64,000 nucleotides of DNA from Astrocystis sublimbata (lineage: Eukaryota > Ascomycota > Sordariomycetes > Xylariales > Xylariaceae): positions 62,001 through 126,000 of the forward strand of contig JAJNNY010000048.1 in the NCBI GenBank assembly GCA_022453515.1, given 5' to 3'. Under the pieces are notes generated by a model that saw only the letters and a list, made by a program, of their open reading frames with translations, was not told the DNA's origin and did no database searches. Within the stretch, counting starts at the first letter, position 1. Every line of letters starts with the position of its first letter. Below are positions 33,006 to 42,762 of this stretch, piece after piece. The position numbers were made by a program, and so were the translations under genes.

Positions 33006-33027
33006 CAAGCTGATTCAGAAGTTACTA

Positions 33028-33110
33028 CACTTGATCTATATAAAGATAATTATATGCGAGGGAACTACCATAGAGAGCATTTCTCTTCCAATGACTTCAT
33101 AGATCAAGTG
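33028..33110. repeat. 12-bp perfect inverted repeat (stem-loop or element end)
   Basis: CACTTGATCTAT at 33028-33039 is mirrored by ATAGATCAAGTG at 33099-33110, with a 59-bp spacer. It lies immediately beside MITE relic B and about 110 bp past the stop of the GMC gene. It may be a separate miniature element or a terminator hairpin. Confidence 0.45.
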
Positions 33111-33217
33111 ACAATCAAAGGCTATTATAGAACTATAAATAGGAGATCAAGTCTGTTGCGGCGTACCTTAAGCTCTTTTGTTGAACTTCTGGCATTTTAA
33201 CTGACAAGGGAGCACGA

Positions 33218-35032
33218 TCAGGTTAACCTCAATGTGGCTTTGATCTTCTCCGAAGCCCACTCGGCGACACCATACAGTACAGCCATCGAGTGCCCGGCCA
33301 CTTGGAACGGAAGAGCCCCCAAGTCGACGACGCGCACGTTCTTTGTTCCGTACACTTTGAAATCGTTGTCGACTACTCCGCCCATCGATCTCGGCAACAT
33401 AGCAGTGGTGCCCAAGTGGTGGAGGTTCGGTTCCACGGGACTCGACCTTAGCCACGCCGCCCACTGTTCGTCGGTCGCATTTTCAGGAACCACGTCGAAA
33501 CCAGGAGCGAGGGAGCTCATGTCGATGATGTCGGCGACTGGAGGCGTTGTCAAGAACCTACGAACGAATTTGGACGTCTCTACCGCTATTTGGACATCGA
33601 AATCCAACTGGAAGAACTTGCCATCGATGGCAGGTGGTGCAGTTGCATTTGTGGTGTTGATGTGGATGCTACCTCGACTGAGTGGTTGTAGAGGCCAGTA
33701 AACGGCACCGAACAAGCCACCAACCATAATAGGCGCGATTTCTGACGCCGGTGTGTTGGACTTCAGCAGCAGATCCAACTGCGTCTGGAGAAGATGTTCT
33801 TGTACAGCGGCGCTGCTTGCGCCGCCGTTCTGCGCCGCAATTATAGCCGCATATTTGGGAAGTTTAGCGAGTGTTGAATCATAAAGCGATTCCGCGTTCG
33901 GACCCAGTAGATCTTGCAACGACGCGTGAGCCACAAACGCGGGAAATCCCGTAAAATTCTGTTTCGTAGTGGCGGACATGGAAAGCACAGTCTGGTCTTG
34001 GAAATTCTCGCCCACGGCGGGCAGATCAACTCGAACGTCAATGGATTGCCGAGACAGCACGGCTGGGTTGCCGACTCCCGAACGTTCCAAGATGGCTGGG
34101 CTACGGATTGCACCGGCTGAGAGTATGATCTCGTTGTTTGCCTGGACTCTCGAGGTCTCTCCACGTTGGTTCACTACTTCAATGGCCGTAGCGACGACCT
34201 CCTGGCCGGCGCGATTCTCTGACCATAAAATCCGAGTTGCAGTGGTATTGACCATCACCACGAGATTGTCACGTTCCGCAAAAGGATAGTAATATGCCCG
34301 AGCTGCATCGTCTCTGATGCCAAGATCGCGATCGATTGTTGCTGATTGGTATCCGAACCCTCTCAAGTCGCCGTCGTTGAATTCGTGTCTGGGAGGTGTT
34401 CCTAAAGCTTGGAATGTAGCATTGAGGATGTCGTGAAGGTTGCTAGTCGAGATGTTCGGACTGATGCAAGTTTTAACAGGTCCGTCGTAACCGTGGGCAA
34501 GCGGCTCGTAGCCCACTCCCAGATCGACGAGAGCTTGCGATGGGATCTGAAAGTGTTCTCCACGAGCCGAGTAATTCAGTAGGAGATTCCAATCGATTTC
34601 TAACCCAAGAGAGGGCCATAGATCCATCTGTGAGCTGGAAGGGCGCATGTAAGTCATTCCGTTGATGAGACTGGAGCCACCAAGACCTTTTCCTGCGCTC
34701 CAGAGCAGGCTCTGATTATTCGCGTATATCTGAGGCACGCTGAGATACTGCCAGTCAATGCTGGTTCCCCTACCCAATCCAACTTGTGTCGTGGTAGTGA
34801 CGAGTGGATTGTCTCTTTCGAAATTCCCAGCCTCAATGACGGCAACAGAGACTCGCGCATCCTCCGACAATCGCGATGCCACTACCAGGCCTGCCGTGCC
34901 CCCGCCGACAATGACATAGTCGAATGAAGAATTGCCAGCGGCATCGTGTTGTCCTTTAGCTAACGTGAACCCTGACGCAAGTGAGGACAGCAGACCTGTC
35001 CGTGAGAACCAACGGCAGTTGTATTTGACCAT
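33218..35032 (-). CDS. Secreted GMC oxidoreductase (FAD-dependent, AA3-like)
   Basis: A glucose-methanol-choline family flavoenzyme that oxidises an alcohol or sugar with reduction of oxygen or a quinone. Single exon, 604 aa. A basic then hydrophobic N-terminus (TGLLSSLASGFTLAKG) is a plausible signal peptide. The ADP-binding motif is YVIVGGGTAGLVVASRL (Gly43-Gly48), followed by VIEAGNFERDNP. GMC signature 1 is KGLGGSSLINGMTYMRP and signature 2 is LSAGAIRSPAILERSGVGNP. The C-terminal active site holds His in LHHLGTTAML and in FQVAGHSMAVLYG, the expected catalytic pair. About ten Asn-X-Ser/Thr sites support secretion. It resembles aryl-alcohol oxidase/glucose dehydrogenase-type proteins, but substrate class cannot be fixed. 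Confidence 0.92.
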   Translation of the reverse strand: MVKYNCRWFSRTGLLSSLASGFTLAKGQHDAAGNSSFDYVIVGGGTAGLVVASRLSEDARVSVAVIEAGNFERDNPLVTTTTQVGLGRGTSIDWQYLSVPQIYANNQSLLWSAGKGLGGSSLINGMTYMRPSSSQMDLWPSLGLEIDWNLLLNYSARGEHFQIPSQALVDLGVGYEPLAHGYDGPVKTCISPNISTSNLHDILNATFQALGTPPRHEFNDGDLRGFGYQSATIDRDLGIRDDAARAYYYPFAERDNLVVMVNTTATRILWSENRAGQEVVATAIEVVNQRGETSRVQANNEIILSAGAIRSPAILERSGVGNPAVLSRQSIDVRVDLPAVGENFQDQTVLSMSATTKQNFTGFPAFVAHASLQDLLGPNAESLYDSTLAKLPKYAAIIAAQNGGASSAAVQEHLLQTQLDLLLKSNTPASEIAPIMVGGLFGAVYWPLQPLSRGSIHINTTNATAPPAIDGKFFQLDFDVQIAVETSKFVRRFLTTPPVADIIDMSSLAPGFDVVPENATDEQWAAWLRSSPVEPNLHHLGTTAMLPRSMGGVVDNDFKVYGTKNVRVVDLGALPFQVAGHSMAVLYGVAEWASEKIKATLRLT

Positions 35033-35724
35033 GGTGGAGGTGGGCAGATTTCAAGTCGCACAATCGGAGGTTGTGTATTGGAGACATTGTTTTGTTTTGT
35101 TTTGTTGTCGGTGTACGAATTAAGAACTTCGGCAGGCATTAAGTAAGATCCTCCTTGGCCGTAAGATCCTACTCATATGCCTGCTGACCACCTCCATCTG
35201 GGGTAATGACGCTTTGGACAAGGATACCAAAATCCTTCACACGTCAGGCCTAATAAGGAAACGAACTGCCCCTGGTTCATCTTACGTAAAGAAACTTTAT
35301 ATCGTAACATTCGTATAAAAGCTCTTAGATGATAGAACTTATAGTCTTACATCTATTGTTTTAATTATGTGATTATTATTGGTCAAGTTTCAGTTGGTGA
35401 GGGTCGCTTCAAACCTATGCGCCTAGTTCCACCTTACGAATCACTACCTACACAGGTACTTACGTAGAGTCCCGGAGAAATGAGATTACGATTCTTTCGG
35501 GGAATAAGTACAAGGTGCTCCCTACTATCGTTATGGAAGAACCTTGAACGCGAGAATTGATGCGTGTTAATAAATTTCTTGTATCACTGTTGATGATCGT
35601 AGTCTGTTGAATAGATCGAGTCCTATCCGTATCAAAGAAAAAGACTCAAGAGCAGTTAACATACTACAAACTAAATTAGAATATATAGCATCCCCGTTGC
35701 AGTTATACTATTTATTACACGATT
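35033..35724. other. Intergenic region, no supported gene
   Basis: About 690 bp containing the expected GMC promoter, a (GTTTT)n-like stretch near 35087-35105 and AT-rich sequence. No coding signal. Confidence 0.4.
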
Positions 35725-36450
35725 CTATACAGTTGAAGTAACTGTACGCTTTACATGAATTTCGGGCCTTTTAACCCCAATGCGTATCCTTGGGACACGA
35801 TCCATCGCATCTAGCGTGTCGGTAGGCAGTCGTAAGACGACCTCGCGATACATCGACTGTGTGGTCCAGTCATACGAACAGCCGATGGCGCGCTGCATGC
35901 CGCCCTCGCTTGCACAGCAAAGAAGGACTGTTGGGGGGCGGACCGCTTCGAACAGCGTGATCTGCATATTGTATGTGTCAACGAGGGTGAAAACCTAGGA
36001 CACGAAATTCATAATGGTTAGCATGCGCTCTTCTGAAGACATGCGGAAAATATGCCCAGTGCAGCTGAACAGGGAGACAAATTATCAGAGAAAACTCGGT
36101 GTCAGGCGATAGACTTACGCGCATGTCCTTGGGTCCGGCTTTCTTGGCTTGATCAACCTTCATACAGACCTTTGGATCCTTCGTCGGGTCAATGCCCTCT
36201 TTCTCGCCGAACTCGTTGACCTCGAAGCGGCTCAGGGGGCTACTGTTAGTGCTCCAGCCAATGCGACCAAAGTTGCCGCCGAAAATGGCGTGTTCAATGG
36301 TCGCTGCATTGACATAGCCCTCAAAACCAAACAGCGCGGCTTGTACCTGCCTCAACTTACCCCCATACTGAGTTCGAATCAGGACCGGCGAATACAACCA
36401 GATGCAGCTTGATAGGAGAAGTAGCAGGATGCCTACTACCAGCAGTCTAG

Positions 36451-36781
36451 TGTCACACGGGTCACTTCCGGGCTACCCAAATAGGAAGCCTACGCGCCCT
36501 AAACCTCTGAATATATAGATGATTGGATCAGAGCTACGGATCTAGAAGGTCATAAGGACCTCCGTATGCAGGCGACAGCCAACAGGCATAAGTGAGGCGT
36601 TGCCGCAGACCCGAGGAAGGTCCAAAGCCGGCCTCAAGGGCTGCCAGAAGGAGCATAAATAGAAGGGATTCCTCCAGCCTGGAGTAGAGGCCTTAGGAGG
36701 ACATGGACCCTTTTGTGCCCTAGAGAATTATTAGCTAAATTGAAGCCTATTCCAAGCCCTAGAAATCTAGCCCTTGTTACA
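36451..36781. mobile_element. Solo LTR of a retrotransposon, 5-bp target duplication
   Basis: The element starts TGTCACACGGGTCACTTCCG and ends CCCTTGTTACA, so it has the TGT...ACA termini usual for LTRs. It is flanked on both sides by TCTAG (36446-36450 and 36782-36786), a perfect 5-bp target-site duplication. Length is 331 bp, with no coding capacity. Removing the element and one TCTAG rejoins an open frame that encodes a hydrophobic membrane segment of the host gene, which confirms the boundaries. The internal retrotransposon was lost, presumably by LTR-LTR recombination. Copia or Gypsy origin cannot be decided. Confidence 0.88.
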
Positions 36782-37830
36782 TCTAGTATGGACAAGAAAT
36801 AAGCCTAGGGAGAAGATTTGTAGGTTGATGTGCATCAATTCCACGGCGAGTAAGCGACGCCACTATGTTGCGTCGGTCAGCATTCTGTTTTTGAAAGGAT
36901 CCAGGTGGAATATAGACAAATACATCACCTCAAAATGAATATGACTGAGTGGTGAATGGAAATAATGCGACTTACACTTGCTCCGGTTCTGTAAGCGACA
37001 GGGAGAAACGACTTCCACCGGATGCTAGCACCCCGAGCCCCATCAATGATCACCGTGTCGTCTTCGCAGAGAGCTGCGACTTGGCAATAAGGCTCTATAT
37101 CCCACAAGGATGAATGATATACGTCCTCCATGTCGTGCCACGGCTGATCCGTGGTCGCTGGCATCGTGCAAATGTAGCGCTCCAGGAGACGATCAGAATC
37201 GTTAGCCAAGGAAACGCTGAGACAAACATCAGTAAACTTCAACATTCAATCCCAAGTTTTTTGATCATTAAAACAAAAAAGTCTACACACCGAGCAAAAG
37301 CCTGGAACTGGCTATCTGTGCTGTCTATTTGGGGCCTAAGCCTCAAGAGACCCATCAGCGCATACGCGTGGTCACCATCCAGATGCCGGCCCCGTTGTCG
37401 CTTATACAGACATTTGAGTGCAATGGTGGCCAGTTCTAGCCTGCTTAGCTCGAGATTGCCTAAGTAGTGATCAAGCAGTTGCCGCGCGTCCATCGCATCA
37501 TCAGCCCATACATGGCCGGCAAACTGGTTTTTGCTGATGCGTAGTGGCCGCCGCATGTCGCCGCCCCGTGTATACACGGCGATGTCGTTGCCCGGGCTTA
37601 GGAGTACCTCAGGGAATGTCCACATGCGAGAGCCCCATTGGGCTAGGAGCTGACCTGTGGTTAAGTGCTCGGCTTCATTGGCCTATCCGACGACGATGAT
37701 CATCTCTTTCGCGCCGCGGAGGACGTCAGAGATGCGGTAAACCTAGGCATGTGAGCGCATTTCGCCAGGGAAAGCGAGCGTTGGCGACGAGTAAAACATA
37801 CATCGGCTTCCAGCTCATCGGGATCCTTCA

Positions 37831-37850
37831 TGCAACTGCATGCAACTGCA
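37831..37850. repeat. 10-bp tandem duplication causing a frameshift
   Basis: TGCAACTGCA occurs twice in tandem, followed by a partial third unit. On the coding (minus) strand the frame that reads YWVACSCM continues out of frame into a premature stop. The frame with one unit fewer continues as KDPDELEADV up to a GTATGT donor, which is the continuation expected for this family. Confidence 0.75.
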
Positions 37851-39477
37851 TGCAACCCAGTACGAGGAGGTCCCTGCTGCACGTGCAGCACTCTCGGCAA
37901 TGTGGTGCAACGCCTTGGAGTCCGCTACAGAGCTGTGCTTGAACTGCTCCGTTGAGTACGCAATGAACAGGTAGCTCAGCGCAGCACCCGCGCCATCGGT
38001 GGTCTCCCAGTCCTTCGCCGACCGCACGTCGACGCCCATCATTTCCTTGCTCTGTGGACTTCGTAGGAAGCAGAGGTGGCGCGGCTTGAGGACGCGATAG
38101 GCCACATTGCTGAGTGACCGGGGTGCTATAGCAGTGCCGTTCTCGAGGTAGTTGCTCCAGACCTTGGCGGTGCCATGGAATTGATAAAGGATGGGGGCAT
38201 AGTTGCTGGACACATCCTACCACCCACCGGATAGGCTGAAGAACTACTCGAGTGAACAGTTGTTAGTTGATGTCTGCATCATGTGTTCCATAGAATGACA
38301 CATGACAAAAACGTACACAGAGAGACATGGCGATCGAGGCAGGAATGTACCGCAGTCGCAGGATCAACCAATCCTCCCAGCTCCTGGGGTCGCGTCGGCA
38401 CTCGACGACCCAGGTCGCGATACGGACCTTCATAGGGGCCACGTTCCTGAGATACGTCCGACGCCATGTCGTCGAGTCCTCGCCCTCGAGCAACTCGTCG
38501 GTACACGACACAATAAGCTTGCGTAGCTCGCCATTTTCGTGATGAGGATATCGGTCCTCTAGAGGGACAATGCATACACGGCCTACGAAGTCGCGGTGCC
38601 GAAACTCTTGCTGCTTGCTCTCAGGCATGTCATATGTCCAACCTGGGAGTTTTATGTGATGCGTGTGTCTCCAGCGCCAGGTGAGCCCCTTTGTAACGCC
38701 GATGTGGTCCGATGTCTTAAGCTTCAACCGCATTTGACGAGGCGGCTATCGGGATGGGGTGTCAGTACTAAGACACTTATTCACGCCCCGAAGAGACAAC
38801 GCAAGAAAATAACGAAAGAGATAAGGGGAAGTGTATGGTAGTGTAGTTAATGACTTACGTCGTCTTGTTTATCGTCCGAATCATCTACTGCGACAACATG
38901 CACAGTTATTGGGTTACTGTTGATTGGCGTATCCTTCCGATAGTCATAACGCTGCCCAGTGACAGGATTCTCCTGAAAATAATGTTATTTGGTATCTAGG
39001 CACACATACAGCTTCGAAGTAGCTTTACAAGTAGACTTCCTTGCTTCGATGGCCCTTGTGCATGGCCGTATCCATGCTGATTACCCGTCAAGCTAGTCTA
39101 CGAATGAGAAATTAGCATGGGAACAACAATTTCATAAAAAAGCAGAGGGTAAGTACCGGTTGTAGCGGTAGTTGATATGTCACAGGGCCTGACAGGTTGC
39201 CTGGCCGGTAACCATTTGGAGCCGGCGTGCTTGAAGCCAAGGGAACTTCTACGGGAGCAGCCGCTGCGGGCGGTGATGGACTAGAATACTGGGCTTGTTA
39301 GTCCTAGATCAATACCATTATGTATGGATCACCCACGTATTGCATGTTGTGCGAAATGTAGCCACCACCATGGTGATTCTGTCTTGGAATCGGATGGGTA
39401 TACGGTTGAGCGCCGTGAGAAAAGTTCGGAGGGAGACTCCCTATGTTGGGGTCAAATGCCCCTCCGTGTCGATTGTC

Positions 39478-40294
39478 CTTTAGTTGTCGTTAGCCATCCT
39501 CCTAAATGTATGAAATATCTAAAGTAATCATCTGTATTTACCATGGAGTCGCAGTGAATGAGTCTACCGAGTTGGATGCTTGTATTTTTTCGTCAAAGTC
39601 GATCATCCGGAAAAATAACGTAAAATGGGCTATGAGAGCCTTTTATATAGACCACACACAGTGAAGCGTACGCCGTTGTCCGATCACCAGCAGCAACTTG
39701 GATTCACATATTCTCAGCCTTATTTTTTGACTGAATTACAACGTCGTATCGGAATTGGCCTGGATGCCGCTAAAGATAGTAACAGCACAACAAAGGGGGG
39801 CGGGGAGGGGTTGGGTGGTAAATACGCCCCCGACGTCTGGGAATGTCGTACTAACATACCTATATAACTATATATTCCATCCGGTTCGTGATGTAATTTG
39901 CCAAGTCATTGATACGTATTATGCAAGGGGGAGAGAATTTCAGAGTTGCAAATTGCTAAAGAAGGGCGTATGTAGTTTCTATAATGACCACGACCTGGAC
40001 CCTAACCATGACAGCCGACATAGGCCCCAAGAAGCGGCCCATAGATAGAACTACCGAATGGACCCCCACCGTCATGTAATGTAGCTATTCGCCCCTAAGA
40101 CCCTGGCGCAGTTAGGGGGCTTGTTTCAGTTCTTGATAGATTCCCTAAATCCTGCATCCGCGGGGCCGGTTGAATCCTTCAAATATCATAACTAGGTGGG
40201 TGGTTAATACAATAAACCTCAGTTTATGCGAGGACAAGGATTGATAATTATAGCAGCTTAACCATACTACAGTAGCTTTGAGGGCCAAGTGATA
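39478..40294. other. Intergenic region or unresolved 5' end of the HET-like pseudogene
   Basis: The minus strand near 39600-39540 has an ATG followed by DFDEKIQASNSVDSFTATP and a GTAAAT donor-like site, possibly the first exon of the pseudogene. The remainder, up to the plus-strand frame at 40295, shows no coding signal. Confidence 0.35.
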
Positions 40295-40699
40295 ATGTCA
40301 GATATAAGGGATATAATCATGTTCTGTATTTTGACTGAAGGGATATCCAACGCATTCAACCTGATCGCAAGCCATGATTTATACCTAAAAAATCAAGTCA
40401 TATATTTTCCTCAGCAAAATCTCTCAGCAATGCTGTGGGGAGAAGCGTCGCGACCACATGGGGAGTTCGAGCAGAGGGCCACTGCGAACAACGATGGCTA
40501 TTGGCTTCGGCACCATTTCTCATATGATCTATGGGAGACTCCACTTGGCAAGATAGGGGCTACTACTGGCAAATGGGTTCGGAATGTGACCGATCCCAGT
40601 CTTCTTTTGGCCCCATGTCAGTTGCGGATTATGTATGAAGCTCCTTTTTTCCCGTTGATATCATGCTCAAGTGTGAGGGCTAATGGGTATTCAAACTAG
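40295..40699 (+). other. Unrecognised open frame upstream of the CorA-like gene
   Basis: From ATG 40295 a 134-aa frame reads MSDIRDIIMFCILTEGISN and onward, with a Trp-rich middle (DGYWLRHHFSYDLWETPLG). It ends 17 bp after the CorA-like ATG in another frame. It could be the N-terminal portion of the CorA-like gene separated by a frameshift, since family members usually have a longer N-terminus, or a separate gene. I could not find a credible intron joining the two. Confidence 0.3.
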
Positions 40700-41896
40700 A
40701 TTTGCTCCTCTAGACATCCCCGCCACAACCACACGAGATTCATTTCTCGCGCTCTTTAGAGGTCTAGGCGTGCCCTCTTCATTCAGTTTGGAACGCGTCA
40801 ATTCGGTCAACCACAGCTTTGGAGCTATATCGGATTCATTGTCGACGAAGACCTGGTTCCACTTCCTTTGCAAGAACATTGCCATTACGCAAGATGTGAA
40901 CACTGTCCCGAAGATCACCTATCATGCGGGGTCCGATGTTGGGAGAAGACGATATGGATCTTGCGGTCAGTTGCCCTTGCCACAAGCAGACTATAGCTGG
41001 GTACGATCAGGATACTTTTTGAAGACCTGTGAAGACGGTTGCACGACGCTTGCCTGTTTTGGAGCGACCCCGCGCGTTCGAGAACGGCTTGAAGATTTTA
41101 TACATGGCGCATCTATTGGCCGCGCGGTAGCTGAGCCGTACACCCTCCTTGACTTGATCCTAGATGGTCTCTGGCGCGAAGTCGATCAGAATGTTTGGAA
41201 TATGAACAACGTTTTTGGCCCTCTAGAGCATGTAAGCAACAGCAATTTTATGACAATAGTACCTGGGTTACCAATGACTGACCTGAACCACAGCGTACAT
41301 TGATGCTAGCCAACGAGCCTGGAAAGAGACTTGATAGCAGTAAAGTCAAATTCTGCGGGCTGCATAACTTGGCAAAACATATAGTCTATCTCGGCGAGGC
41401 GGTAGAATCTTGTCAGTTGTTAGTCGACGGAATAATGTCCGAGCTCGGTAGCCGGCGTTCAGCCTTCAAGAACGAATCCTCTAGCACCAGCACCAGCACC
41501 ACATCGACGACTGTAAATCTACCGACGCAGCTCGTATCAAGCCTCACGTACCGACGGTCGCTATTCAGGTCTACCAAGATACGGCTAGACAGCCTGTCGA
41601 AGAGGATCGACAACGCGATCGGCTTGGCCTTCAACGTTGTCACGCTCAGTGACTCGATGTTACTGCTCCAAGACTCTCGCGCGATGAAGATTATTGCCGC
41701 GATCACGGTTCTGTTTCTACCAGCAACAGCAGTGGGGACGGTGATTGGCAGCCAGCTGTTTCTCACGGAGCTCGAAGAGGGCGCCTGGTTGGTCCGAGGC
41801 ACGCCCCTATTCTCTATATTCTGGTGGATATCGATTCCCTTAACGCTGGCAGTGGCATTTCTCGCATGGGCATTGTTACGGTGGGGCTCAGCCTGA
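40683..41896 (+). CDS. CorA-like Mg2+ transporter-family protein (fungal type)
   Basis: A fungal CorA-like membrane protein; transport of Mg2+ is inferred from the family only. Two exons (40683-41231, 41294-41896) give 383 aa. The soluble part has FLALFRGLGVPSSFSLERVN, SFGAISDS, TWFHFLCKNIAI and CFGATPRVRERLEDFI. A helical stretch then carries a Ser/Thr repeat (SSSTSTSTTSTT). Two C-terminal membrane helices follow: MKIIAAITVLFLPATAVGTVIGSQLF and WWISIPLTLAVAFLAWALLRW. The canonical GMN selectivity motif of bacterial CorA at the end of the first helix is absent, as in many fungal relatives. The N-terminus looks short for the family. Together with the unexplained frame just upstream, this suggests a 5' frameshift or a wrong start. 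Confidence 0.65.
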
Positions 41897-41964
41897 ACAT
41901 AAAATCTTCACTACTGGGGCAGAAACATTATTATTGTGCCAGCCAGAGGGGGCAGGGGCATTCT

Positions 41965-42080
41965 ATAACACAAATATAGATCTATAGAATAGTATAAAGT
42001 GTTTATTATTTCATTATTATCTGATTATACAGGACTTATTTAAATATAGTTAGCATATTATGTCACAATTATTACGTGAT
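41965..42080. mobile_element. MITE family relic, copy C (core only)
   Basis: AT-rich block sharing ATCTATAGAATA, TATAAAGTGTTTATTATTT, TGATTATA, GGACTTATTTAAATATAGTTA with copies A, B and D. It lacks recognisable terminal inverted repeats and fills most of the 230-bp space between the CorA-like gene and the convergent gene at 42129-42554. Confidence 0.6.
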
Positions 42081-42128
42081 TAAGGACAATTAGCAAAATG
42101 TGTGGTTTATTCTTAGCAATAGAAAAAG

Positions 42129-42554
42129 CTAATTATTCTCCTTCTCTTTCTCCTTCTTCTTCTCTTCCTCCTCCTCGGCGGCGAGGACAACCGACGGCAG
42201 TCTATACAGCAGAGCCATGAGGCCCGCGATGCCGACGACGATGCCGATGATGAGACCGGCAGCCAAACCGCCGGTGAAAGCGGCACCCGCCCCGGCCGGC
42301 GGGCCCTTCAAGGCGCAGACCTCGGACCAGCCCGGGCAGGTCGGGCACGCGCGGCGCTCCAGCGCCGAAGCGGCGGCGTCGGCAAGGCGGGCGTTGATGG
42401 CGGCGAGGCGGGCGCTGTCGCTGTTGCTGTTGCCATTGCCGTTGCCGTTGCCGTTGCCGTTGTTGTTGCCATTGCTGTTGCCGTTGCCATTGCCGTTGCC
42501 GTTGCTGCCGCTGCCGCTGTTGCTGTTGCTGCTGGTGCGGCTTGGGGTGGACAT
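42129..42554 (-). CDS. Small single-pass membrane protein with Asn-Gly repeats, orphan
   Basis: No family recognised. Single exon, 141 aa from ATG 42554. Residues about 8-47 are almost only Asn, Gly and Ser. A short globular-looking part follows (SARLAAINARLADAAASALERR) with three Cys in ACPTCPGWSEVCA. Then comes a Gly/Ala-rich transmembrane helix (TGGLAAGLIIGIVVGIAGLMALLY) and a highly charged tail (EEEEEKKKEKEKENN). The topology suggests an extracellular Asn/Gly stretch and a cytosolic charged tail. The low-complexity coding DNA and the neighbouring CTG/TTG tract make length polymorphism likely. It may be a real gene or a repeat-driven open frame. Confidence 0.45.
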   Translation of the reverse strand: MSTPSRTSSNSNSGSGSNGNGNGNGNSNGNNNGNGNGNGNGNSNSDSARLAAINARLADAAASALERRACPTCPGWSEVCALKGPPAGAGAAFTGGLAAGLIIGIVVGIAGLMALLYRLPSVVLAAEEEEEKKKEKEKENN

Positions 42555-42599
42555 GGTGGCAGTGGTGATGGTGATGATGGTGATGATGATGGTGATGAC

Positions 42600-42685
42600 G
42601 ACGACGACGATGCTGTTGTTGCTGTTGTTGCTGCTGGTGCTGGTGCTTTTGCTGTTGCTGTTGTTGCTCTTGCTCTTGCTGTTGT

Positions 42686-42717
<32 letters not shown>

Positions 42718-42762
42718 TTTCTGTTGCTGTTGCTGTTGTTGCTGCAGCTACTGCTGGTGCGT
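42600..42762 (+). repeat. CTG/TTG trinucleotide microsatellite tract
   Basis: About 160 bp of interrupted CTG, TTG and GTG triplets, lying directly upstream of the minus-strand orphan gene. It creates long leucine-rich or alanine/threonine-rich frames on both strands; these are artefacts of the repeat. Confidence 0.8.

Larger units (their letters stand above)
35725..39477 (-). pseudogene. HET-like membrane protein gene, disrupted (solo LTR, frameshift, stop)
   Basis: Exons of one large gene can be followed on the minus strand. They run from a Pro-rich N-terminus (39477-39337, 39288-39157) through a charged region (about 38733-38330) to a HET-like block with YLFIAYSTEQFKHSSVADS, WGSRMWTFPEVLLSPGND, HAYALMGLLRLRPQ and the DGARGASIRWKSFLPVAYRT segment. 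The gene ends in two membrane segments and a C-terminal domain (GFEGYVNAATIEHAIFGGNFGR; CCASEGGMQRAIGCSYDWTT). Related fungal proteins are intact, roughly 900-aa HET-type membrane proteins. Here at least three lesions occur: a 331-bp solo LTR at 36451-36781 inside the exon of the first membrane segment, an in-frame TAG at 37685-37683, and a 10-bp tandem duplication at 37831-37850 that shifts the frame. A TAG at 38219-38217 may be a fourth lesion or part of a splice acceptor. The true 5' exon, possibly near 39600, is not resolved. Confidence 0.82.

Noticed and set aside
38217..38219. A further in-frame TAG in the HET-like pseudogene, considered as an additional lesion
   Set aside because: The same TAG can serve as the splice acceptor of the preceding intron, so it is not counted as a definite lesion.
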